Shown here: positions 1 to 7,872 of the stretch, one piece after another
Numbering within the stretch: position 1 is the first letter of the stretch
Layout of the letters: the number at the start of each line of letters is the position of its first letter
Source of the DNA: AV69 sp963742315
GTDB taxonomy: Bacteria; Verrucomicrobiota; Verrucomicrobiia; Chthoniobacterales; UBA10450
Length of the DNA stretch: 64,000 nucleotides
NCBI GenBank assembly: GCA_963742315.1
Contig: CAVULE010000015.1
Span: 488,875-552,874 of the forward strand
Reading direction: 5' to 3'
Made by a program: the position numbers and the translations under genes
Notes under the pieces: model-generated
Told to the model about the DNA's origin: nothing
What the model saw: only the letters and a program-made list of their open reading frames with translations
Database searches by the model: none

Positions 1-1585
1 GCCGGTCCGGGATCCGCAGCTGGTGCATCTCGTACCAGCCCTCGTAAAACGGTGTGGCCAGATCAAAGTAGCCGCCGGTTAGAAAAATTCTGAGGTCCGG
101 ATTGTATTTCATGGCGGTGGCTAAGTCTGGCATGGTGTTAGTCGCCTGCTGCAGCGGCCGTTGCGCCCCCGGCGGCTGGTGTTTAAAATCCCAGCTCTTC
201 CACAAGTGGGCTACGGGCCGATACATTTTGTCCTGACCAAACTTCAAAGTTTTCCTTACGTAGTCGTTGAAAGCCGAGACATAGGCGGAGCTGATGGCGG
301 CGGACTGCGGATCGTAATCGGCCTCCTTGCTTAGCGGGTCCATGGTGGGTCCCGAAAAGCGCGTATCGAGCCGGCCCGTGGTCGTGTCCGCATCGTCCTG
401 GAGATTCTTTTCGAACTCGCCGCCATCGATGCGCAAGTTAGCCTTCAGGATGTAGCTCACGGGCAGGCCGGTATACGCACGTAGCTTTTCAGCGATGGCC
501 TGGCGCTGGGCTTTCGACAGGGTCGCTCCCTCCGCCAACGCGTGCGCGTAATCCTTCGTCGCGAAATCCTCCACTTCCTTGAGGAAAGGTTCTAACTCGG
601 TGGGGGAATTCGGCCCGGGTAACTTGTGATGGTACCAGGCCGTAGCTGCGTAGGTGGGCAGGGCTACGACATACGGCAGGTCGACTCCGGGATTGTTTTC
701 CGGTTCATCCACACTCAGGTCGAAGTTAAGAATCTGCGAAAGCAGCATGACTCCGTTCAAATCGAGGTGGTAATCTTGCTCGAGCAAGTTTGCCAGCACG
801 GCGGAGCGCGGTGTGCCGTAGCTTTCACCGAAGAGATATTTCGGCGAGTTCCAGCGCCCGTATTTGCTGAGATAGGCGACGATGAATTCCGCAAACGCGT
901 GCGCGTCCTGATCTACCCCGTAGAACTCTTTTTCTTTGTTCTTCCCGGCGATGCGACTGAACCCGGTGCCGGGAGCGTCCACAAACACCAGATCGGTGGC
1001 GTCCAACAGGCTGAAATCGTTGTTCACCACCTGATACGGTGCGGCCGGCGTATGCGAGTTATCCGCGGTGACCACCCGCCGGGGCCCAAAAGCGCCCATG
1101 TGCAGCCAGACGCTCGAGGAGCCGGGCCCGCCGTTGAAGAGAAAGGTGATCGGCCGTTTCTCAGGCTCCGTGTTCTGCTTCGTGTAGGCCACGTAGAACA
1201 TCGACGCTTCTGCTGTCGGATTCTTGGACTCCTTGTCATCCTGAGAGTCGTCTTCGTTCTCCTTGGCCTTTTGTTCTTCAGGCTTCGCCGCGTCATCCCA
1301 GCCTTTGGGATGGACGACAATCGTCCCTGCCACGGCCTGATAATCGATGCGGCTGCCTTCGACCGTCACGCTACCTGAACTGTTGCTGGACTCCGGTTTG
1401 AAATGAGGTGTCGGCGCGGCGGTGGGCGTAGGCGTGGGGGTGACCGTAGCGTTCGCCTCAACCTCAGACGCCTTGTGAGGAGGAGCTGCTTCAATCGGGA
1501 CAACGAGGCTTATGATTGTCAGGAGGCCAAAGGCGAAACTAATCAGGCGTTTTCGGAAAGTAATTTTAGATGTTGCCCGATTCAT
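1..1585 (-). CDS. S10 family serine carboxypeptidase (3' end cut by window start)
   Basis: A continuous minus-strand frame starts at ATG 1585 and runs off the window start, so about 528 residues are visible and the C-terminus is missing. The N-terminus is a signal peptide (basic stretch, then a hydrophobic run ending at EAAPP). A Thr/Pro-rich linker and an acidic/Lys-rich stretch follow. Family S10 motifs are clear: FLFNGGPGSSSVWLHMGAFG forms the oxyanion region, YLFGESYGT carries the nucleophile Ser, and FLTGGYFDLATPF near the visible end holds the catalytic Asp. The catalytic His lies outside the window. Likely a secreted or periplasmic carboxypeptidase that trims peptides from the C-terminus. 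Long open frames on the opposite strand here are antisense shadows. Confidence 0.93.
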   Translation of the reverse strand, partial: MNRATSKITFRKRLISFAFGLLTIISLVVPIEAAPPHKASEVEANATVTPTPTPTAAPTPHFKPESSNSSGSVTVEGSRIDYQAVAGTIVVHPKGWDDAAKPEEQKAKENEDDSQDDKESKNPTAEASMFYVAYTKQNTEPEKRPITFLFNGGPGSSSVWLHMGAFGPRRVVTADNSHTPAAPYQVVNNDFSLLDATDLVFVDAPGTGFSRIAGKNKEKEFYGVDQDAHAFAEFIVAYLSKYGRWNSPKYLFGESYGTPRSAVLANLLEQDYHLDLNGVMLLSQILNFDLSVDEPENNPGVDLPYVVALPTYAATAWYHHKLPGPNSPTELEPFLKEVEDFATKDYAHALAEGATLSKAQRQAIAEKLRAYTGLPVSYILKANLRIDGGEFEKNLQDDADTTTGRLDTRFSGPTMDPLSKEADYDPQSAAISSAYVSAFNDYVRKTLKFGQDKMYRPVAHLWKSWDFKHQPPGAQRPLQQATNTMPDLATAMKYNPDLRIFLTGGYFDLATPFYEGWYEMHQLRIPDR

Positions 1586-2041
1586 TGAGGAAGATTTTCT
1601 TATCGCGATCACACTGCTCAATTTTGATCGGAAACGGAGTTTGGGGCAAACGCTGTTTTCGGCCCTCTCGCCGGAGGAGACACAAGGCAATTGCCGGCCT
1701 TCCGGATGCGCTCGATTCGCGATTCGTTATGGCAGAATTTCAGCGTTTGAACTCGTTCGTTGCCCGCACTCACTCGCTCGCTAGCCCTCGTCACTTTACC
1801 GTCCGTATCGTCGCTCATCCCATTCGCTCCATTCAGTTTTTAGCGTTTCAGCTTTTCGGCAGGTAAGTCCGCGATTGAAAAGGCGAAACCATAGAAGTAA
1901 CCCTGGCGACCGCCACGGCTTGCAGCGTGAGTAATAAGGAAGAATGCAGAAGGAAGAAAACGAAAACTAACTACAATACCGGAGATCAAATCTTTTCCTG
2001 AGCCAGCAGCTTGCAACGAGCCTGACTACCTTGATGCACTG
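1586..2041. other. Intergenic stretch, no gene seen
   Basis: No open frame here resembles a protein family on either strand. It contains the first copy of a 43-bp direct repeat (1867-1909) and an A-rich run (about 1930-1970). Confidence 0.5.
1867..1909 (+). repeat. 43-bp direct repeat, copy 1
   Basis: This segment starts GTCCGCG and ends GTAACCCTGGCGA. It recurs at 3741-3783 with three mismatches in 43 positions and the same orientation. The two copies bracket the carbonic anhydrase and beta-lactamase genes. Confidence 0.8.
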
Positions 2042-2606
2042 CTATTGCTCCGCACGAATCCGCGCTGGAGGAACGACGATCTCAACAAGTCCGGTCGCCA
2101 CGTCGTAGATCAAGCCGGAAATAAGCCACTCGGCCGGCAGTGCCGGAATCGACCGCAGCAAAGCAACGTCGACGGTAACTGCCGCCCTGGGATCGGTGAC
2201 CGCTTTTGTCTTCAGTTCCTCTTCCTGGATTTGAAAATAGTGCGTAAGCACGGCAGCATTCTCCAGCGAGGCGAGTGATGCCACAATCGGTGTGTTGGAG
2301 CACGACTATGTGAAACTCCCCACCACCTCCCGGAATTTCTCGAGCAACTTCACCGATGCGTCCGAGCAGAGCCAACTGCTCCACCAACCCCGGGGTGATT
2401 CGGCCGCCGATGTTCCGCAGCACGACGGCCTCGCCAGGTTTGATTCCGAGTACATCGGCCGGATCCACGCGCATATCAGCGCAACCGATGATGATTGCCT
2501 TTACATTCGGCAGCGCCCGCGGAAGCGAAGGCATCAAGGTGCGCGCAGCAGACTGGCGACCGGCAAAATCTTTATTTCGTTCTATCATGGAATCAAGAGC
2601 GCTCAT
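2042..2606 (-). pseudogene. Beta-class carbonic anhydrase, frameshifted
   Basis: Beta-carbonic anhydrases hydrate CO2 to bicarbonate using a zinc held by Cys, Asp/Cys, His and Cys. From ATG 2606 the frame encodes IIGCADMRVDP (first zinc Cys with the Asp-Arg pair), NIGG and QHTDCGIT (zinc His and Cys). It then leaves the family frame near 2280-2290. The rest (SLENAAVLTHYFQIQEEEL ... IYDVATGLVEIV, ending at the stop 2042) is in the next frame, so one extra base (or two missing) inside the CTCGCCTCGCTGG-like stretch explains it. All catalytic residues precede the shift. Either a recent pseudogene or a sequence error. The combined length (about 188 aa) suits the family. Confidence 0.85.
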
Positions 2607-2757
2607 GATTGTCCTCGATCTAGGAAACCTGTAAGTATTTTAGACTGCGGTCTAGAGGGTGAGCTGGACAATGCTCATTAGCGAATCAATCGAAGGAAAC
2701 CTCTGCCCCTTTTTTGCCCCTAGTTGAAAACGCAATTCCAGCTAGCATCCAGCGAGG

Positions 2758-3633
2758 ATGAGACATCTCTTTTTTGCTGCCACTCTCGCCGCTACGCTCC
2801 CCTTCCCTGGCTTGCCAAGTCAATTCGAAAAGATTGCTCCCGCGGCGAAAGGGCGCGTCGGCGTCGCGGCCCAGCTCCTCGAGTCGGGCGAAACGGCGGA
2901 CTTGCACGGCGACGAGCATTTCCCGATGCATAGCGTTTACAAGCTACCGATCTCGATGGCGGTCTTGCAGCGCGTTGATCGCGGAGAGCTGAAGCTCGAT
3001 CAGCAAGTGAAGGTCGAGCCGAGCGATTTCGTGCGCACGGGAATGTATAGCCCGGTGCGCGATAAATATCCGGACGGTGCCGAGCTGACCATCGCGGAAC
3101 TTCTCCGCTACACCATTTGCGAGAGCGACGGCAGCGCCAGCGATGTGCTCATGAAACTGATCGGCGGTCCGGGCAATATCATGGCCTTCCTGGAGGAAAT
3201 TCAGGTGCCGAACATCCAGGTTGTTAACTACGAGAAAGAAATCGGCCGCGATTGGGAAACGCAGTATCGGAACTGGGCAACTCCCAAAGGCGCGCTCGCA
3301 CTCCTCGTGGCCTTGCAATCAAAGCGCGGGCTCTCGGCCGAGAGCCAGGCGTTATTATTGAAGCTGATGACTGAATCCATTCCGGGCGCGAAACGCCTCA
3401 AAGGCGAATTGCCCGCTGGAACCGTAGTCGCGCACAAGACCGGCTCCGGCGGCACTCGCAACGGCATCACTTCTGCGACGAACGACATCGGCATTATCAC
3501 TCTGCCCGATGGCCGACACCTGGCCGTGGCTGCATTCGTCTCCGATTCCGCCGCCAATGATGACACGCGGGATGCGATAATCGCCCGTCTGGCCAAAGCC
3601 ATCTGGGACCGCGCCCAATCGCCAGGCCGATGA
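2758..3633 (+). CDS. Class A beta-lactamase (A2-like subclass)
   Basis: A 291-residue serine beta-lactamase with an N-terminal signal peptide (MRHLFFAATLAATLPFPGLP). The active site is complete in outline: S-V-Y-K (Ser70-xx-Lys73), S-D-G in place of the usual S-D-N loop, an omega loop with E-K-E-I...QYRNWATPKGA, and H-K-T-G-S-G-G-T-R-N-G (the 234-236 KTG box). The YxNWATPKGA-type omega loop and SDG resemble the PER/VEB/CfxA/CepA branch (subclass A2), typical of environmental Bacteroidota-like enzymes. The product would hydrolyse beta-lactams in the periplasm, though its spectrum cannot be judged. ATG 2758 directly precedes the signal peptide. No regulator (ampR/blaI) is adjacent. Confidence 0.92.
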   Translation: MRHLFFAATLAATLPFPGLPSQFEKIAPAAKGRVGVAAQLLESGETADLHGDEHFPMHSVYKLPISMAVLQRVDRGELKLDQQVKVEPSDFVRTGMYSPVRDKYPDGAELTIAELLRYTICESDGSASDVLMKLIGGPGNIMAFLEEIQVPNIQVVNYEKEIGRDWETQYRNWATPKGALALLVALQSKRGLSAESQALLLKLMTESIPGAKRLKGELPAGTVVAHKTGSGGTRNGITSATNDIGIITLPDGRHLAVAAFVSDSAANDDTRDAIIARLAKAIWDRAQSPGR

Positions 3634-4079
3634 GCCTAAGTAACAATGCGAAGAGCTGACCGCAATTTTCGTCACCATCCTAAAGCGAGCGAAGACTTCT
3701 TAATTCTTAATTCTTAATTCTTCCTTCATCCTTTCCCTTTGTCCGCGGTTAAAAAGGCGCAACCATAGAAGTAACCCTGGCGAAACTATCGGCTCGGCAC
3801 GATTACGTCTTAATTCTTCCTTCTTAATTCCTACTTTATTTCGATTCTTCCTTCGTAATTGGAACTCGTAGCGCTTGGGATATCGGAACCGGTTAACATA
3901 CCCGATAGCAAGTACGATAATCTGTTCGTTGTCCTACTTGGAGAAAAAACATACCTGATCTGCCTCCATTAGCGTTGAGTGTACTCCTCAGTGACATGTC
4001 AGCCGACCTATCGAATGTCCAGAGGTCCCCAGAAATCGCGGCATCGCGTACAAGCTGGACGGCTGGGATGAAATAAAAC
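3634..4079. other. Intergenic stretch with AT-rich simple repeats
   Basis: No gene is seen. Around 3698-3729 a TTCTTAA-type heptamer is repeated, and related TTCTTAATTC/CTTCC strings recur at 3811-3860. The same motif is found inside thiC near 33149-33232. The second 43-bp direct repeat copy lies at 3741-3783. Confidence 0.5.
3741..3783 (+). repeat. 43-bp direct repeat, copy 2
   Basis: Second copy of the 1867-1909 element (GTCCGCG ... CCCTGGCGA), three mismatches, same orientation. Its flanks differ from those of copy 1. Confidence 0.8.
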
Positions 4080-4118
4080 TTGACATGTTTATAGATGTAA
4101 GCTAACGTCAGCTTACAT
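4080..4118 (+). promoter_or_regulatory. Promoter and palindromic operator of the XRE gene
   Basis: A perfect TTGACA lies at 4080-4085. A 9-bp inverted repeat follows: ATGTAAGCT (4095-4103), 6-bp spacer AACGTC, AGCTTACAT (4110-4118). The right arm contains the ATG start of the XRE gene (4117). A 17-bp spacer from the -35 box puts the -10 (TAACGT, a weak match) inside the palindrome. This layout suits autorepression by the XRE protein and would give a nearly leaderless mRNA. The palindrome is seen directly; its function is inferred. Confidence 0.7.
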
Positions 4119-4482
4119 GAAAGAGACTCTCGCCGCCACAATGGGACAGCGACTCCGCGAAATGCGCGAGCGCGCCGGCTTCTCTCTCCGCGAGGTCGCG
4201 AAAGCCGCCAAGATTTCGGCGCCTTTCCTCTCCGACGTGGAGCTCGGCCGCCGCTTCCCGACGAACGAGACTCTGGCCCTAATCGCTCAGAAGCTGCGCG
4301 TTTCGGCCGCCAACCTGAAGAAGCATGACCACCGCTCGGCCTTGGCCGACCTCAAGCGTCTCGCCGAAGGTAGCCCCAGCCTCGGTGCCGCCGTGCGCGT
4401 CCTTGTCGACGAGGTCCAATCCGGCAAATCGACGCCTACCGAACTCGCCGAGAAGCTCCGCCGCGTCAGCAACACCAAGTGA
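4117..4482 (+). CDS. XRE-family helix-turn-helix repressor
   Basis: 121 residues. Residues ~9-65 form a classic Cro/CI-type HTH: MGQRLREMRERAGFSLREVA, then AKISAPFLSDVELGRRFPTN, where the recognition helix ends in the usual S-x-x-E-x-G-x-R/K pattern. The C-terminal half (residues 75-121) is helical and probably dimerises. It is the first gene of a tight same-strand run with the GNAT-like, ImmA/IrrE and beta-family genes. An inverted repeat covering its own start codon suggests autoregulation. XRE proteins next to ImmA/IrrE peptidases are commonly repressors cleaved by the peptidase (ImmR/ImmA, DdrO/IrrE); that relation is inferred here. Confidence 0.9.
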   Translation: MKETLAATMGQRLREMRERAGFSLREVAKAAKISAPFLSDVELGRRFPTNETLALIAQKLRVSAANLKKHDHRSALADLKRLAEGSPSLGAAVRVLVDEVQSGKSTPTELAEKLRRVSNTK

Positions 4483-4512
4483 CCGATTTTCCCGACACCT
4501 TCCCTTTAATTG

Positions 4513-5175
4513 ATGAGCAAACCCGGCAAAAAAAAGATCGGCTCCTTGCAGGAGATCGAGCAGGGAGAGCTCACGCACATCAGCCAGAAGACGGTCCTCT
4601 ACACGATCGTCCACGGCTGGAGCCTGGAGTCTTCCGTCGAGTGCGACACGCTCTGGAAGCAGGGTTGGCTCGCGCTCTTCAGGCAGATAGAGCAGGCCGA
4701 GCCGGACGAGACGAAACAAGACCAAATCCTCGCCTCGATCTCGACCGAGGACTTCCACTGGGACTGGTTCAGGAAGGCGGTCGATTACAGCACCGACGAG
4801 TACGAGTGGTTCCACCTTTATGCCGACGGCAAACCGCAGGTCGCTTGCCTGATCTACCACCCGGAAGCGAGCGCATTGGAGCCCGGCGACATCTTCTACG
4901 TGAAGTTTGTCGCGGTGGCGCCTTGGAACCGCACTTGCGACCTCCACCCTCGCGAGTTCCGCGGCTTGGGCGAGATTATCCTTCGCGCCGTGCAGCGTTT
5001 CGCTGTGAACAGGCTCAAGCTCCGACCGGGTTTTTGCCTGCATTCGCTCCCAAAGGCGGAAGGCTTCTACACGAAACTCAAGATGGTGAAGGTGGACGGC
5101 AAGGAGGATGCGCAGTCGCTCGCGTATTACGAACTCCCGCAAGCCCTCGCTATCGAACTGATGGAGGCCAGCTGA
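4513..5175 (+). CDS. GNAT-like acetyltransferase of an accessory island
   Basis: 220 residues from ATG 4513 (a TTG codon lies directly upstream). The second half has a GNAT outline: a beta-strand IFYVKFVAVAPWNR, the R-G-L-G-E-I-I-L stretch at the position of the acetyl-CoA pyrophosphate loop and helix, and the late GFYTKLKMVKV strand-turn typical of the GNAT C-terminus. The first ~90 residues (HISQKTVLYTIVHGWSLESS...) are not recognised. It starts 30 bp after the XRE gene and ends 1 bp before the ImmA/IrrE gene, so it is surely co-transcribed. Its substrate is unknown. An acetyltransferase inside an XRE/ImmA cassette could be a toxin or a modifier of its neighbours. Confidence 0.6.
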   Translation: MSKPGKKKIGSLQEIEQGELTHISQKTVLYTIVHGWSLESSVECDTLWKQGWLALFRQIEQAEPDETKQDQILASISTEDFHWDWFRKAVDYSTDEYEWFHLYADGKPQVACLIYHPEASALEPGDIFYVKFVAVAPWNRTCDLHPREFRGLGEIILRAVQRFAVNRLKLRPGFCLHSLPKAEGFYTKLKMVKVDGKEDAQSLAYYELPQALAIELMEAS

Positions 5176-5176
5176 C

Positions 5177-6052
5177 ATGAGCACTAACGACGAAGGCTGG
5201 GCCGATTTCACGCACACGACGCGGACCTCTAAGGTAAACGCACACGACCTGTTCGAGCGCTATCGCGAATTCCAAGGCTTCATCGCCACCCTTTCTAGGA
5301 AGGAGCTGGTTGCCCGCGGCTGGCTGAAGTCCGCGGACGATGACTCGCCCCTCGCAGCGGTCTTCTTTGATCTCCCGCTCTCAAAACAGCCCACACTCTT
5401 CCGCAAATCCGCCAAGGCCGACGAAAACCTCTTGGCGATCTGGCAGGCCCGAGTCCGCGGCGACGCAGAATACCTCTGCCTTGCCGCGGATCGTCCTGTC
5501 TTCACCGGCCTGACCAAGGAACATCTGCGGAAACTCGCGCTGCTAAGCGTTGACCCGCAGGTCGTCCGGAAGTTGCCCTCGATCCTCGCCGACCTTGGGG
5601 TCATCCTAGTCTACGTTTATGCGCTACCCGGCATGAGCGCCGACGGCGCTGTGTTCTCTTTAAGCAATGGCCGCCCGGTCATCGCGATGAGCCTGCGCTT
5701 CCCGCGCCTTGACTACTTCTGGTTCACGCTGCTTCACGAACTCGCGCACCTCGTCCTCCATACTGCTGAACTCAAGGAGCCCGTATTCTTTGACGTCGAG
5801 GGCGAGGAGAAGGACCGGGCCGAGAAGGCGGCTAACCGCCTCGCTAAGGATTCGATCGTCGACCGCGAGTCTTGGCGCAACTGCGAGCCCAAATACGACC
5901 CCACAGACCGGGCCGTTCGAGCCTATGCCGTCGAGCAGGATGTCCACCCGAGCTTGATCGCTGGTCTCCTCCGCAAAGAGACCGGCAATTACAAACGCTA
6001 CAGCTCGATCATCAACGAGCACGACGTCCGCGCTATCATCTTCCAGCGATGA
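5177..6052 (+). CDS. ImmA/IrrE family zinc metallopeptidase
   Basis: 291 residues. The zincin motif H-E-L-A-H sits in LDYFWFTLLHELAHLVLHT (~residues 177-195), with acidic residues downstream (DVEGEEKDRAEKAANRLAKD) in the position of the third zinc ligand. This is the IrrE/ImmA pattern (HExxH plus E~30 later in an 'E..AN.fA..lL'-like helix). The N-terminal ~100 residues carry an unrecognised helical domain. Family members cleave XRE-type repressors after DNA damage or phage signals. The partner repressor is probably the XRE gene two positions upstream. The stop overlaps the next start (ATGA at 6049-6052), pointing to translational coupling. Confidence 0.88.
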   Translation: MSTNDEGWADFTHTTRTSKVNAHDLFERYREFQGFIATLSRKELVARGWLKSADDDSPLAAVFFDLPLSKQPTLFRKSAKADENLLAIWQARVRGDAEYLCLAADRPVFTGLTKEHLRKLALLSVDPQVVRKLPSILADLGVILVYVYALPGMSADGAVFSLSNGRPVIAMSLRFPRLDYFWFTLLHELAHLVLHTAELKEPVFFDVEGEEKDRAEKAANRLAKDSIVDRESWRNCEPKYDPTDRAVRAYAVEQDVHPSLIAGLLRKETGNYKRYSSIINEHDVRAIIFQR

Positions 6053-7110
6053 TCCGCTACGTTCCTTTTCTCAAAGCCAAGCGCGGCGAACTCACTGCGA
6101 TGGGTGAATTGGGCCCCACGGTACGGCAGGCTATTTGTCCGTTCTTCGACTTCCCGCGGAAGAAGCCAGACTACAAGCCGGATATGTACGCCGCGACCAC
6201 TCACGGCATCGCGACGAGCCTAAAGAAGCACTGGGGCACGAATGCGGAGTTCTATTTCGACGACCTCGACATCAACCAAAAGCTAAGTGTGAAAAGCGAA
6301 CATCAGTATGCCTACGTGCTCAAGGCCCTTAACGGACTGCAAGTCGTCCCAGTCGTAGCCCTCGACCGTATAGATCACAACGCCGCCGTGGTAAGCCTTA
6401 AGAGCAACGCCGAGATCGCCTCCGCCACCGTAGCCTTCCGCGCCGAGCAAGGTGACTTCGAGGATTTCGATAGGACCGAAGACCAGATCGACTACGATCT
6501 CGCAGCTGTCTTCGACGAGTTCGAGACAATCGACCTGATCCTCGATTGCAGACTCTGTACGGGCCTCAATGTTTCCCAAACCGCGCACGAAATCGCCTCA
6601 TTTGCGAAGAAGTTCTGCGACACATACGATAATGTCCGCCGCGTGGTTGTCACGGGCTCGTCGATTCCCGCTTCACTCGGGTCGGTCGTTGGATCGACTA
6701 CTGCGAAAGTTCTAACGCGGAGAGAGTTTGCCATCCTTGTTAGAGCACGCGGCCTTACTGCGATTGACCTCGTGGGGGGCGACTACGCCACCGTGAGTCC
6801 TTTTTACTCTGATGCGGACTTTGAGCCTGAACTTTTCCCAAAAGTGACAAGCCCGCGGCTTATTTACTCTTTCAACCACTCCCACTACATCATCCGAGGA
6901 TCTTCATTAGCATCAGGTGGGTATGATCAATATCGTGGTCTTACCAAGCAATTGTGCGGACAGGGCTTCTTTCGCCATGGTTATTCAACCGGCGAGAAGT
7001 ATTTCTACGAGAAGAGCAAAGGCATCGGCGGCAGGGCCATGAATAATACGGTCGTGAAGCCCTCCCTCGTCGCCCATATCACCTACACGGTGCTCGGCGC
7101 TAAGTTTTGA
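6049..7110 (+). CDS. Beta-family protein (phage T4 beta protein-like)
   Basis: 353 residues from ATG 6049, which overlaps the TGA of the peptidase gene. A longer in-frame reading from 5872 only runs through that gene. The protein begins MIRYVPFLKAKRGELTAMG and has IC-P-F-F-D-F-P-R, FYFDDLDIN, VPVVALDRID, LILDCRL, VVVTGSSIP and ELFP...P-R-L-I-Y-S motifs, the pattern of 'beta family' (T4 beta-like) proteins with a TIM-barrel-like strand series and acidic residues at strand ends. The family is named after a T4 protein; no biochemical activity is firmly known to me. Such proteins (including the sce7725 group) often neighbour an sce7726-type gene, as here. Confidence 0.8.
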   Translation: MIRYVPFLKAKRGELTAMGELGPTVRQAICPFFDFPRKKPDYKPDMYAATTHGIATSLKKHWGTNAEFYFDDLDINQKLSVKSEHQYAYVLKALNGLQVVPVVALDRIDHNAAVVSLKSNAEIASATVAFRAEQGDFEDFDRTEDQIDYDLAAVFDEFETIDLILDCRLCTGLNVSQTAHEIASFAKKFCDTYDNVRRVVVTGSSIPASLGSVVGSTTAKVLTRREFAILVRARGLTAIDLVGGDYATVSPFYSDADFEPELFPKVTSPRLIYSFNHSHYIIRGSSLASGGYDQYRGLTKQLCGQGFFRHGYSTGEKYFYEKSKGIGGRAMNNTVVKPSLVAHITYTVLGAKF

Positions 7111-7655
7111 TTCCACCGGCGACGATTGAGCAGGAGATCGCAAATACTCATGCTAAGCTCAAGATCACATTGCGTCTCGGCGATCAGTTGCGCCAACAGC
7201 CTCCGCGGTTTGCGCTTTGCGTTCGCCTCTGAAACCAGCTTGAGCATCTCGCTCTTCCAAAGAGTCATCGCGGCTGACTGTCTTGCGAAGTGAGGGTTAG
7301 GCTGCGCAGCTCGCAAGTGGCGAAATCGGACGTTAGCCCCGTCCTCAATGGCAACAATGAGACCCCAGAAAGAAGGCACCAGCTTTAACGCGCGCCGAAG
7401 CTTACACTCTGTGGTGACCAGCGTGATCCGCCGAAAAGAGGCGTTATAGTATGTGCTCTGCACAGTAATTCGTTCGATGCGGTCGGTCGCGCCCTTGATC
7501 TCGTAGCAATGCGCCTCTGAATGCAAAGTGACGATATCGGCGATCGCTTTGCCGTTATGCACATGCAGTTCCTGGAGCACTGCCCGCGGGCGCTTCTTCT
7601 GCTGCTCCAGCTTACGCATTAGAGCCTCGCGAATACGGGCATCATTTAGATCCAT
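7083..7655 (-). CDS. sce7726-family PD-(D/E)xK nuclease-like protein
   Basis: 190 residues, convergent to the beta-family gene with a 28-bp tail-to-tail overlap. The start MDLNDARIREALMRKLEQ is the conserved opening of sce7726 proteins (LRDxDIRxAL). The core GKAIADIVTLHSEAHCYEIKG has the D...E-x-K arrangement of PD-(D/E)xK nucleases, followed by the ITVQSTYYNASFRRITLVTT strand-helix-strand. It may therefore cut nucleic acid. The companion beta/sce7725-like gene lies on the opposite strand; the overlapping 3' ends mean each transcript would be antisense to the other. The role is unproven. A defence or toxin module is the leading guess because of the XRE/ImmA context. Confidence 0.78.
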   Translation of the reverse strand: MDLNDARIREALMRKLEQQKKRPRAVLQELHVHNGKAIADIVTLHSEAHCYEIKGATDRIERITVQSTYYNASFRRITLVTTECKLRRALKLVPSFWGLIVAIEDGANVRFRHLRAAQPNPHFARQSAAMTLWKSEMLKLVSEANAKRKPRRLLAQLIAETQCDLELSMSICDLLLNRRRWNQNLAPSTV

Positions 7656-7676
7656 CGTTCTGCCGACGTGATAACG

Positions 7677-7872
7677 CTAAAATGGCCGCGAGATCAATCT
7701 GAAATTGGGGTTGGGGAAGCATTCCCTTACGGTCCCTACCTTAATATTTTCGTGAATCTTGGCGCTTTCTTCCGCAAATTTCTTTTCCTTTTCGTCGAGC
7801 CCGACTTCGGCGCCTCTTCTTCCCTATTCCGTGTTCAGTGGCGTAACGGCACACATCTTCGGTTATTTTCAT
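7677..7872 (-). pseudogene. Relic of a thiC 3' end
   Basis: On the minus strand from 7872 the sequence reads MKITEDVCRYATEHGI. After a one-base shift it continues GAEVGLDEKEKKFAEESAKI. This matches the C-terminus of ThiC just past the iron-sulfur cysteines; the intact copy in this window reads SMKITEDVRKYAAEQGITEE, then KGLKQKATEF. Nothing of the rest of ThiC lies upstream (7873-7990). It is a decayed fragment abutting the accessory island, possibly left by recombination at an older insertion point. The rest of 7656-8067 shows no gene. Confidence 0.68.

Noticed and set aside
626..1378. 250-codon plus-strand open frame
   Set aside because: Antisense to the S10 peptidase, whose conserved motifs are on the minus strand; composition is unlike a protein.
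3893..4141. 82-codon minus-strand frame upstream of the XRE gene
   Set aside because: Covers the promoter and operator; no homology-like pattern or signal.
4279..5217. 312-codon minus-strand open frame
   Set aside because: Antisense shadow of the XRE and GNAT-like genes in high-GC DNA; no motifs.
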